A DNA stretch of 64,000 bases from Owenia fusiformis (lineage: Eukaryota; Annelida; Polychaeta; Sabellida; Oweniidae), in the NCBI GenBank assembly GCA_903813345.2, contig CAIIXF020000001.1, positions 25,163,915-25,227,914 of the forward strand, in the 5' to 3' direction. Below the pieces are notes generated by a model. That model was not told the origin of the DNA and searched no databases. It was given only the letters and a program-made list of their open reading frames with translations. The translations under genes were made by a program, and so were the position numbers. Below are positions 11,906 through 23,800 of the stretch, piece by piece; positions within the stretch are counted from its first letter, which is position 1, and every line of letters begins with the position of its first letter.

Positions 11906-12439
11906 TGGAAGAAGCAGAACTTGAAAATGAAAACAACCTCAAATTAAGGACATTTGTAAAAACTAGACCAATCCCATACCACAAGTGAGAGGTAACATAT
12001 TCTCCATGACCATTCTTGTACCACAAAGTAGAAAAATCCGACCATTGTCATACCTCAAAAGTCATAATTAAATGGGGGCATTCTCATTCCAGATCCTAAA
12101 ATTTGGATCCATTGCCATACCAAATGTTAAAAGAGGAACCCCCTGTCAATGTTTATATAGAGTGAATCCCTCGGGTGTAAAATATAGCTTTTGACTTTTA
12201 GAAAGTAGCCCAGTGATGTTCCTTATTCCTAGCTTGTTCAGAAATTCTTGTTGGTCTGTTTGGCAGACATTTAAATTTCAGCCAAAGATATATAATCTGT
12301 ATCGCTTTTGGACTAAGTACTATACAGATACGAATGACCACATATCCCCATATCATTTTAGGATAGGCACTTATGGACTGAAATGGGTACTCACAGTATT
12401 TAGTTGTTAAAGCTATATAATTAACTCAATATGTATTAA

Positions 12440-14420
12440 GCCTCTACCTCAGTTCAATGTTTTATCCAAGACATCCGACTCAGCTGACTTCTTACAGAAA
12501 CTCAGTGCTGGTGTCAAAACACAGAGGTCCAACATCTTCAATGAGCTCATGGTACCTTCAGAAGAGTTGACCGATTAAAATATCTGATCAGCTTAAAAAT
12601 CCAAGACCTATTTCACGAGGCTAAGACAAGAGGGTGGTATGCAGTTATGCACCCAATAGAAGTGGGATGCAGAGCCCAGCCTCTTCACTATGCTACCTCT
12701 TGTCCAAGTTAGAACGATTTCCATCCCAGATGCGAGGACAGTGAGTGGAGGAAACATCTGTGAAACACCATTGTGTTGGGCCAAGTAGAAGACAAAAGCT
12801 TCTCTTGGGAAGGAGAGATGAAGCCCACAGTGTTCGTGGATGGCTTCAACACTGGCAAGTGAAAAAGATCAGAGAGCTCCAACAGATGCTTCTTAAGAGA
12901 TTACTTCATCTTAGAGAAAATCTAAAGAGAAGCGTAGGAAGACATTCTTTGAAAATCTCTATAGGCTCACATCAAACTTGTTAGGGAACCAAAGAGTGCC
13001 CGTATGGCATATACACAGGATCAAGCAGAAGCAAATACTTTGGCAGCACACAGTGACCCAGATCGAAATATGCCATCGAGTAATTTCCCAATTGACATCT
13101 CACCAGATTTATCATCAAAACCGTTTGACCAGTCAGATTTCAAGCTTGATGAGGTAAGAACAATCATCAGGAAGTCATACATGGTGTACAAGAACAGCCA
13201 TAAGCTGTTAATACACCTATGGTGATTGCTAACAAGCATCCAGAAGAAGAAAAATCTAGCAAGGACTTGGGCTTTGGCGGAAAGGTGCTTCATTCCAAAG
13301 GAGCTAAAATTTGAGGGACTGAACCAGTTCAAGTAGACACCATTATCGGATGCTGAGGGAAAGATCTTCTGGGCCATTGTGGTCAAGTCTCACAGTTATT
13401 TCCTACTGGCCTGCCAAGCATTCAGAAAAGTGGTACCCCAAGACATCAAGGGTGCATATAGCAGCAATAAGCCAACTTGTGAAGGAAGCCAAGGAAGAGA
13501 ATAAGTAGTTTGGCTGGACCTAAGGTCTACCTAGTGTCCCTCACCAACTGATACTAGAGGTACAAGTTAACTTTCACGTACCAAAACCAACAGATGTAGT
13601 CAATCTGACAATGGGACACACAAACTCCTTGAAGTTGCACAATTCATTTGGCAATAATACCACTAATTAGCAGAGAAAGGCATAGTGGCAGACTGCACTG
13701 TATCAGTAGTTCTCTTCGTAACATCAATGAACGTTACTGCTCAAGGCAGGGATGATGCAGTGTAAGGTTTCAAAAGCAAATGAAGGTGCAAAACACTTAC
13801 CATACAGAGCTTTCATGGATGATATCACAGTTATGACCAGTTCAGTAGTGGGTACAAGTTGAAAGTGGGTACTTGCATGAAGTTAAAAACCAACCAGGTC
13901 AAGAAGCATGGTTTTGGTTGATGGCAAGCTTTCTCCAATGCAGTTCAAAATAAATGGCAATCAAATACCAACAGGGCAAGATAAAGAAACAAATGTCTAG
14001 AGAAGAACTATGTGTGGTTTGAACAAAACAGCTGAAGTGTCAAGGGACCTGGACAAGTGGCTTAGAGCCATTGACTCAAGTCATATATCGGGGTGTCATG
14101 ATATTACTCCCCGATTTCAGTGGCCTTTCCAGATTTACATTACCTGGGAATTACCTGACATTACCTGGGAACCCTCACTTCAGCACTTCTTGAAATGGAA
14201 TGACCTTTGGTCCATGAACCAAGGGAGGCTCCATTTCCTATTAAGAGCTTTCCCTGACCTGGTCTCAACTCCATCAAACCTCAGACTTTTGGGCAAGGAA
14301 GAAACCTCCAACTGCACCAAGTGCATGGCAACTGAATGACACATACATTGAATCATATACTCATTATTTGGGTTACAACTCCCACTAATGGACAATACAG
14401 ATGGCGTCATGATTGAGGCT
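12440..14420 (+). pseudogene. Decayed non-LTR retrotransposon reverse transcriptase
   Basis: Reading across several stops and frameshifts on the + strand gives the landmarks of a LINE polyprotein in order: RGWYAVMHPIEVGCRA near 12630, KLDEVRTIIRKS near 13142, ERCFIPKELKFEGLNQF near 13280, DAEGKIFWAIV near 13352, PSVPHQLI near 13535, FMDDITVM near 13813 (the reverse-transcriptase catalytic aspartate pair), NGNQIPT near 13955, LHFLLRAFP near 14230 and NCTKCMA near 14310, which recalls the C-terminal zinc-binding segment. No single frame is intact, so it is inactive. It sits in the loop of the foldback element. The clade cannot be assigned by eye. Confidence 0.7.
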
Positions 14421-16014
14421 AAGGATGACCATTCTTTGATCTGGGCCTACCTTCAATATCTATCTCGTGTTAATTTGATCTGGGCATTATTAACCACTAC
14501 CACTTTTAACATGTCTCATCAGATCGACTTTTGCATATGTGACAATAAAATAGCCTGACTTCTATTGTGCTGTCATATTGGAATTACACTATCATAATGA
14601 ACACTTCATGTGCTTGTAAGCAGAGCATACAAGATGCAAAATTTGGCCAAAATTTCACCAATGAGCAACATTTGGGCTCTATCTACGTGACTCTGCTAGA
14701 GGAGCTTCAGCCCTTGAATTTGATATTAGTGTTTAGAAGTTAACATTTTTAACAAAAGTGCCCCCCCCCCCCTTTTTCAGTTACATAATCATGTGAAGTG
14801 TCAACACTTAATTTCTTATGAAGTTTTCCCAAAATTTCAATTGCAAATATGTTCAAAATTAATGTACCTATATATTCAAAATCATAAATGCTCATGAATA
14901 ACCAAGACTGTTACCTAGAGGGAGAGATATTGGTCGTTACCATTGAAAAATGCCAAAAATAATAGAGGTTGTCACATATTATGCAAATGGGAAAATTTGC
15001 ATAATTATTACATTTTTATAAGTATATTATAATAGCTCCATTTTTGTTCCACTTACAGCTTTCAATTATCAAAACTGTGGAAGTTATTGTACTTTGAAAT
15101 GATTAACATCAACTCTTTCTCAAGAAGTGCCACGCCCCCTTTCAGTAACATAATCATGTGAAGTGTTATAACTTAGTGTCTGACAATGTTTTTCCAAACC
15201 ATTCAATTGCAAATATGTTCAAAATTAATGTACCTATATATTCAAATTCATTTATGTTCATGGATGACTAAGACTGGTCACTCAGGCAGCAAGGTATTGT
15301 GCGATACCGTTGTAAAGAGGCAAAAATTACAATTAATGATGTCACATTTTATGCAAATGAGACTATTTTAATTATTACATCTTATAATATGGGATATAGC
15401 TTCATTTTGGTACCACTTGCAGCTTTCAACTCTCAAAACTGTGGAAGTTATTATACTTTGAGATAATTAAGATCAATTCTTTCACAAGAAGTGCCACGCC
15501 TCTTTTCAGTAACATTATCGTGTGTCTGACAATGTTTTTCCAAAAGTTTCGAATTTTTTTGTTGCAAATATGTTCAAAATTAATGTACCTATATATTTAA
15601 ATTCATTTATGTGAATGAATGACTAAGACTGATCACTCAGGCAGAAAGGTATAATGTGATACCGTTGTAAAGAGGCAAGAATTATGATTGATGATGTCAC
15701 ATTTTATGCAAATGAGACAATTTGCATAATTATTGCATCTGATAATATAGGATACTATAATAGCTTCATTTTGGTACCACTTACAGCTTTCAAATCTCAA
15801 AACTCTGGAAGTTATTATATTTTGAGATAATTAACATCAACTCTTTCAAAAATCCAAGATGGCGGACAAGATGGCCGCCAATGAGTACCATGGGACATTA
15901 TTTCATTCTGGGAACATGCAAAAATCTTAAGTATGGACCTTTAGGATTACAAAAATGTACATTAAAAAATACATCTTTCGGGTGCATGGGAACCCCTCCT
16001 TCCTACCCGTCTAT

Positions 16015-16400
16015 TACCATCTCAAAATCAACCTTTCCTTCAAGTATGAATAATCTGTTCAAAATGGTATTTTGATATCATAATGACCTTTACCATCTCA
16101 AAATCAACTTTTCATTCAAGTTGAAATAATCTATTTAAAATTGTGATTTGATATCATAAAAACCTTATCAACCTTTTTTCAAGTAGGAATAATCTGTTCA
16201 AAATGGTGTTTTGATATCATAATGACCTACACCATCTCAAAATCATCCTTTCTTTCAAGTTTGAATAATCTATTTAAAATGATATTTTGATATCATAATA
16301 ACCTGTACTATCTCAAAATCAACTTTTCTTTCAAATAGGAATAATCTGTTTAAAATGGTATTTTGATATCATAATAACCTATATCATCTCATAAAGTTTG
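16015..16400 (+). repeat. 75-bp tandem array, about 5-6 units
   Basis: Units begin with ACCATCTCAAAATCAAC, continue AATAATCTGTTCAAAATGGT and end TTTTGATATCATAATGACC. They are degenerate, and the last is partial. A further unit stands alone at 10628-10704 on the other side of the inserted element. Confidence 0.85.
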
Positions 16401-16439
16401 AATAATCTGTTCAAAAATTGTTATATTTTGATATTGTGA

Positions 16440-17424
16440 TATCATCTTATTTGTCCTCAGTCACAGTGAAGGAAAAAGTGTTATGAATGTCAGAATGAAG
16501 GATATTATAGTATTTACCTTAAAGGTAGATTTTCCTTTATAAAAAGCAATATGTTTCACAATCTAGCAAAGGTGGGTGCCATCAGCTTCGTTTTTATTAA
16601 ATTGAAAGACAGATTTGATAATAATTTATTTCAAGCGATTGGAATTCATAACCGACGTTCGATCTCCACCAGGGTGGACTGACTTTTTCACATCATCCCT
16701 TAGCACAGGATTTCATTCTGTGTTTTCATTAACCATATGTTTTTGTCTAATAGTTTACTAATAGTGTAGCAAAGTTGAACGAAAAAAACATTAATTAGCA
16801 TTAAATGAGTAAATGTCATCGAATTCATCAAAATTTAAATTGAATGTTATCTCATAACTTTTTAAAAAGTGTGCCTAAAGTCGATCTCGCGACTTTTGTA
16901 ATTGGTACTCCGTGGATGAATAATTGGTGTATACAACAAATAAGACAACACGTATTGTCTTCAAACTAGTTAAGATTCATGAAACTTTCCAACTCATTTC
17001 TAAAAATGTTGCAATGACTTCATTGTTCACTGATATTTGAAACTCACTATGGTGCTTAACATAAAGTATTTTTTGGCAAAACTGTCAATGTTGGGAAACA
17101 ATTTGAAGATGATGCTTTCCCCTCAATTAATGGATAAACGATATATCAGGACGCTTAAAAAAGACAAGTATGTACCTTGTTTATTAATAAGGGTGTAAAC
17201 ATGTTGTAGAGTCATCCAGATCCTCTGGGAAGTCTTTTATAATAACATTCGGAATGATGATTGATCGGAGAACAACGCACTAATTGCAATGTCATTAACA
17301 TTTAACAAGCGTATATTAGTAGATAGAAAGCTTTTCAGAAGGTGTGGCCTTTCTAATATTATAAAGTGAATCATTGGACGATAAGACATAGATGTATGTA
17401 TTATAACCTGGAGTAAAATCTGAA
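16440..17424. promoter_or_regulatory. Upstream region of TRPA1 exon copy 3
   Basis: No gene is seen. The last 170 bases or so (17250-17424) are homologous to the sequence upstream of exon copies 1 and 2 (TAATTGCAATGTCATTAAC, AGAAAGCTTTTC). A duplicated promoter or 5' untranslated region is therefore plausible, but no core promoter element stands out. Confidence 0.35.
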
Positions 17425-17847
17425 ATGGCTAAAGAATTAAAGAGAGTACTCAGCAAAGAAGACAAACAAGAAATTTCTTCCATCCAAGTTGCCTTACTAC
17501 AACAAGATTACAAATTGAATACTTGTGGAAGTATGGAAAACATCAATGATAACATTTCAAAACCTGATTTCAACACTGCTCTCGATACCAGGGAATCAAC
17601 TGTCGCGTATGGCACCGCACAACATGGTAGACTTAATCCATTTCGTTTGACAAAAAAACACTGGCAGAGGAAGCATAGAGTTGAAGAGAGAAAACAGCAG
17701 ATACGAAAGCATGTTCAAGATAATGCGGACAGACATAAAATTAAGATTGCTGAGAAGAGTGAACATATCAAAGAAAAGTTGCGACATATCCATGACAGGA
17801 TTGTTGGTGGACGGACATGGGAGGAAGATAATAAACATTTCTTTCAA
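17425..17847 (+). other. TRPA1: TRPA1 exon 1 (copy 3): charged N-terminal extension
   Basis: 141 codons from the ATG at 17425 to CAA|GTAGGA. The protein is rich in Lys, Arg, Glu and Gln, above all residues 80-125 (RKHRVEERKQQIRKHVQDN and onward), which should be helical and may form a coiled coil. There is no signal peptide, as expected for a cytosolic N terminus. It does not resemble the short N terminus of vertebrate TRPA1. The ATG at 17425 matches the ancestral start of copy 1 in alignment. Exon 2 also begins with ATG after its acceptor, so a shorter product starting there is conceivable. Confidence 0.8.
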
Positions 17848-20800
17848 GTAGGAAAAATGTGTTTAAAATTGTATTTTGATAAAAAAAAGTTGATTATGAG
17901 ATTGTATGGGTTATTTTGATATCAACATTCTGTAGAATCTCTTATATACTACTAAAAATTCGAACATGACTGTATTCAGACCTTCTATAATCTGTATACA
18001 AAGTCAACATTTCACCCGGGGTATATTCGCGAACAATGCCAATGGTAATACGAGTAATGTGTAACCTCATAACGACGGGCCGTAGTAATGGCGGACCATA
18101 ATGAATATTTGAAACATTTTGGTGATTTTTCATGTTCGAATCGTAATATAGAATACAGAAAATGTTTGTGCCTAGCCCTGCTGGGTGTATTCGACGACAT
18201 TTCCCCTGCTCTTCGGTCTATATTTCTTAAATAATAGTGAGGATTACTTGGTGTTTACAACGAAGTAATGAGTGCAAGTGTCATATCATTTTTCCATTTT
18301 ATGTAGTTGAACTGTAGTGAGATGAGACCCATAGGGTAATCCTTAGTTGCCAAGTACAAAAATTAAGATATATAATTATATTAACAAAACTGGTCTCAAT
18401 AAAAACCTGTATTGCAAATATTACATTATATCGTGAATAAATGAATGATCTAAACGTGCTAATCTTGATTTAGGTAAAATCTAATGTAAATATGTGAAGT
18501 ACTTCACATCTGTTTTGACACTGGATAAATCATATTCATACAACCTTCGAATTTCTCAATCTCACTTGTTTCATTTGATAAATCGAACCCTTTGTCCCTC
18601 ACAATCTGTAATTTTTACTAATTTTTTTTTCCAAGACAGATAGTAAATATAGGTACAAAATGGAAGGATCCAGAGTATCAGGAAATTCCGGGAGGAAATT
18701 TAGTGATGCAGCTCCAAACTTTTAGGGCTTTTTAGTAATACCTGAAGCGAGCTCCAAAAACTAAACATATTATATAACATGTTGTTTGATTTCAGATGGC
18801 AGCGAATGGAAATATTGGCGAATTTGAGAGAATTTTCTATGCTGATGAAAATCGCCTTCAGATCGTGGACCACAAAATGTGGACAGCTTTACATCACGCT
18901 GCGTCCAAGTCAAGGCTCGAAATAATGGACTTCATCCTGACACATGGCGGTGGTAAGCGAGCATAAAATTACTATGGCTAAAAAGTATTCTATTCTTAAA
19001 GTTAAGACTCGTTCAGATCTTGGAAAAAGGTATCCCAGATAGCCATTTGAGAGCCATGTAATACATCTGGCTCGTGGCTATCCTTTTTTAGTTGATGGCT
19101 CATTTCAAAGTTTAGAAGGGTTCCAAAATAAACTCCTTTACAATTCCTATTTTCTTTTCCATTTGGACATTTTAGTTCTTTAATTTATCTATTTATATAT
19201 CTCAAAATATCTCATTTTATATGAACTAGGAGTGTATTGAAATATTCTTATGATTATCCGATATGATGATACCAATTTACTAGTGAGCTAGCTCATAATC
19301 AAAATGCATAATTTATAATGCAATGCTTTAATGAACTGTCGTGATTTGATTTACACTTCTTCTAATAGATATCAATGCAGCAGATAAATCAGGCATGACA
19401 CCTTTACACATAGCCGTCGAAAAAGAACAGATAGATGCAATACAATTTTTGCTGTTACGTAAAGCTGACTGGAGACATTTTAACAAAGATAAATTGACCC
19501 CATTACATATCGCGGTCGATTTGGATAAACCTGACTGCGTGACGGTGAGTAGCTGCTTTCTAACTGTTCTATACTATAGATTTTGTCATCATATTGATTT
19601 CGTATTATTTACATTTCTCGATAACTAAATGATACCATGAAATGTTGACACTAATTTGAGCATAACAATTTAGGCTATTCTGAAGGACGACATTGTTGAC
19701 GTAAACGTTGGGGGAGAGCATGGTCAAACTCCACTTCATTTGGCAGCATACAAGGATTTGTCAGATTGTGCTAAAATTCTGGTAAGTTATTATTGATATT
19801 TGAACTTTAAAAAGTTCAAGGTTCAAGCGCCAACGGGAATGTACCAAAAATCGTTACAAAACACAGCAGAAAAAAGAAAACATATAAGAGTACACCAAAC
19901 CCCAACTATCCTAAATTATAATCCAACGTGTAAAAACAGTGTCTAATACCCCAACCTCCACCATTTTAGGACCAGCATCACAATCTTAGACTAAAACCAA
20001 TTTCATTCATACACAAGCCATACTACAATGCATGTTGAATGAATGTAAAATTGATAGCCAAAACAGAAATAGTTGTAGATACTACTATTCATACAAGATA
20101 GAGCATTTAGTCTCAAATGATGTGGGACGGACAAAATTCAAGAGGTCTAGAAGCTCGTATATCAGTTCATTATATATATATATTATATATATCTTGTTCA
20201 TGATTTACGTCATGATTGTAATAATCATATTTTTAAACTATTATAGTTGGACCATGGAGCACTGATGTGTAAGCCATGTGACATCGGATTCTATCCGTTT
20301 CATATAGCATGTATGAATAAAGCACACAAAACCATTGAACTTATGATAGAAGCGGGTAAGTAATTTTCTTTCTCTGTAATGATGTTACGATACCTCAGAT
20401 CCCCTAGTAATTTAATTTACTACTATTTCAGTTACTTTTACAGTCTTCTTTTGTCTGATATAACAACTTTTTTTTTAGAATTTATTGTATGAATGTTTGT
20501 TTAGGTGAGAAACTTGGATATAGGAGAAATGAAATGATGTCATTTATGGACAAATCGAGGAATAGACCATTGCATTCTGCGGTGAATGGAGGAGATATCG
20601 AAGTAAATATGAACGTTACTTTGAAATGTACTTTGAATACATTGTAAAATCGCAGAATTCATGTATTGTATTGAAAATATACAAATCTTGACATTATGCA
20701 GTGTGTAATTAAAATTATTCACCTTTTTGTACCAGGCTTCTGTGTCTTGACCGTGTAAATTATCGTTATTTCAGGCGGTAAAGATTTGTCTAAATGCTGG

Positions 20801-23800
20801 TGCACAAATTGATGCCCTACAGGTATAGCTTTATTTAGCTCACATCATGTACATACAATTACCGAAGAAATCTATTTCCAAAGTTATAAAAAAATATGCA
20901 TCGAAAGGCCACGTGTATGTTGACTCTAGCTGAAAGATTCTTATTATATTATATAATATATATTACACTCGTTTATCGATTGTTTTCCGAAATCATTATT
21001 AGCACAGGTACGACACATGTATTTGAATACAAATCGGAGATTATGTTATGACTTTATTTTGTAGGATGATGGGTCCAACCCAATCCACCTGGCCTGTTCA
21101 CAGGGTTCTCTTGAAATGATAAAAGTAATGTTCGAAAAATATCCAGACTCCGTTGGTCATGTCATACGCCAAAAGGATGTGTTGATGATGACGCCATTAC
21201 ATATCGCTGCACTGGTCGATAACCCTGAAATTGCAACTCATTTAATAGAAAATGGTGCATCTGTCCATGCCAAAGACAAAGAGGGTAGAACACCTTTACT
21301 TCTCGCTGCCTCTAAATGTAGTTGGAAAACAGTAGATGTTCTCTTGAATTTTAAATCATGTCTGGGGCTGAAAGATGACAATCAAAGGAACTTTTTACAC
21401 CTAGCCATTATGAACGGGGCAAAAGTAGAAATGTTTCGATTCGAGCGACTGGAGGCAATAGAGGTACTACAATTGATCTAACACAACTATCTCTTTGCAT
21501 AATAAATATTAGATGTATAGGTTGTTTTATGTATTTTATTGAAAGTCTGCACTGTAAATACTATGCTTATTGTATAAATGTATTTGTTACGATATTGATA
21601 ATTCTTCCCACTTGTCTTATAGTGTGCTAAAGACCTACTAGATGCCAAAGATGTTTCCGGATGTAGTCCATTGCATTATGCTTCAAAGGAAGGTCATTTG
21701 GCAGCTATAGCAGAACTAATCAAACTTGGGGCACTTCTGAATTGCAAAAACAATGAAAGGCAATCTCCTCTCCATTTTGCAGCAAAGTGAGAACATATAT
21801 AACTAAATAATTTTGTTTTGATAATATTACAACTGATTGAAATAGATAAATTAAGAAAATAAAGACTCCTGACTTGTTTTGTCGCGGCTACTGTAAACAA
21901 AAAGTGCCTCGGTTTATAATTGTTTATTTGATAATTACTGTATATATATATTTTAGATATGGTCGTTATAACACGATAAGGCGATTGCTTGATAGTATTC
22001 AAGGATCAAATCTCATAAACGAGACAGATGGGGATGGCCTTACAGCTCTTCACATCGCATCTATGAATGGCCATACTAAAGTCATTCAACTTCTCATACA
22101 GAAGGGAGCTGTTTTACAAAGGTATTAAGATGGTCGTTCATTGTAATACGTCCCTGCAATGGTCTCTGTTTTTATGTCAATCATTCTTTTGAAATTTGAC
22201 ATTTTATGTTGTCATTTTTATCAATTTTAAGTCTCCAAGTGTTTCATCACATTCGTGTGTTCAAATAAGTGTATACGCCTTTAATAATGATGATTATTTA
22301 CTGGTGTTTTAAAAATATATGATCACGTTGAATACAAGTTCCCGTTGTTTTTACTGTTGATCAATTAATTATTCACTGAGCGAAGTTTCCAGAGAAAAGC
22401 AAGACCCGTATATGAATCAACTGGTAGCTGGATACGTTACTCTGTGTACATTACACAACCACTGGTAGACATTCCATTAGTAGAGTTCATTAGTCAGTTG
22501 TCACTTTTCTGTCTGAGTAACATGATTGTTTGTTCAGAGTAATGGCATTTTAAAAGCTTCTTTAATTATACTAAGTGAGTTTTGATTAAGGCTAAATATG
22601 TTGCTGTTTCTTGTAATTATAATAGCTAACCTGAGTAATTTTTACTGATATTACATGTGAATAAATTATCAAAAATGCTTCGAGGCTCAATACACGGTAC
22701 TTTGTAGTTTGCGGTAAACCTCCAATATGAACCCAGTAGTGCATGGCGTCAGTCCTAACACCTGGGTCGACACCATAAAGTTGGATTATGAATATTTGAA
22801 TATAAGCAATAACTTTTGTTTCAATTGTTAGCAATTGTTTCAGGGACAATAAAGGTAACAGTCCTCTCCACTTAGCGGCACAGAACGGCTATACACAAAG
22901 TATACGATTATTGTTAAGTGTTCACACCCATCTACTAAACGCCTGCAACAAGGATGCGGTTTGTGTTTTTAAATATTGTACTTTTGAAGTTAAATTCTAA
23001 CTATTTATTAAAGTTACTATGTAATATGTTATACAATTAAGCATATTTTTTTTGATTCAGTGAAGTTGATAACCCTCATTTATTTTATAACTACAGTATA
23101 AATAGTATTATAAGGAATAGCAAGGCAAATGCCTATGCAGATCAGAGTCTAGTGTTGAACTAGTTTTGACCATTTACCTTTCGCTGCCAAAAATCCTTTT
23201 TAGGTGATGACCTTGATTATTTGACATATTCATACCTCATTTTACATTGTCGAGTTACATTGTATGAAGTCCGCATGTCATCATTATATCTCATTGGAAC
23301 GTTTTGTTAGGCAATTATACCCAGATTGCTTGTAAATGCCTTCTACACACCAGCCTCAACAAAGAGGTGGAGAAGATAGAAGAAGTAGAACGAGAGATTA
23401 GAGAGAGAGGGGGGGAAGGGGTGTAAACTTGACATTAAACTAATCCTCAGCAAAGCGTTTTGGTATTCATATAATTGTATTGTTTTATAGGACAGTGCCC
23501 TTCATTTGGCTGCAGCAGAAGGCCAAACTAGTACTGTCACTCTGCTGATGACCATAGGCGCTGAATTCACAGAGAATATCAATGGAATGACATTCTTTGA
23601 TCTTGCTATACAGAACACTTATAAAGATGTTGCTTTAGCAATAGTCACAAATGACAGGTGCGAATTATGTATTAGATGCAGGACGACTAGTTGGATATAA
23701 TCTCCCAAAGTAGACAGCCATATAACGAATGAAAACTTAGAATAACTCGATTCTAGTGTTCCTCAAGACACTATTCTAACTACCCAGTATATGAACTAGC

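Larger units (their letters stand above)
10708..16013. mobile_element. 5.3-kb foldback-like element with kilobase inverted arms
   Basis: The left end TAGTCTAGTAGGAAGG pairs with the right end CCTTCCTACCCGTCTA. Inverted similarity continues through the CATGCACCCGAAAGATG, GGCGGCCATCTTG and GTGGTACCAAAATGAAGC stretches for about 0.9-1.3 kb each side (left to about 11640, right from about 14750). The element is flanked by TTA on both sides (10705-10707, 16014-16016), inside a 75-bp tandem array. Each arm is itself built from 2-3 tandem units of about 360 bp. The middle contains a decayed non-LTR retrotransposon and a short ATACCAAAT repeat. No transposase was recognised, so it may be non-autonomous. 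Confidence 0.75.
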
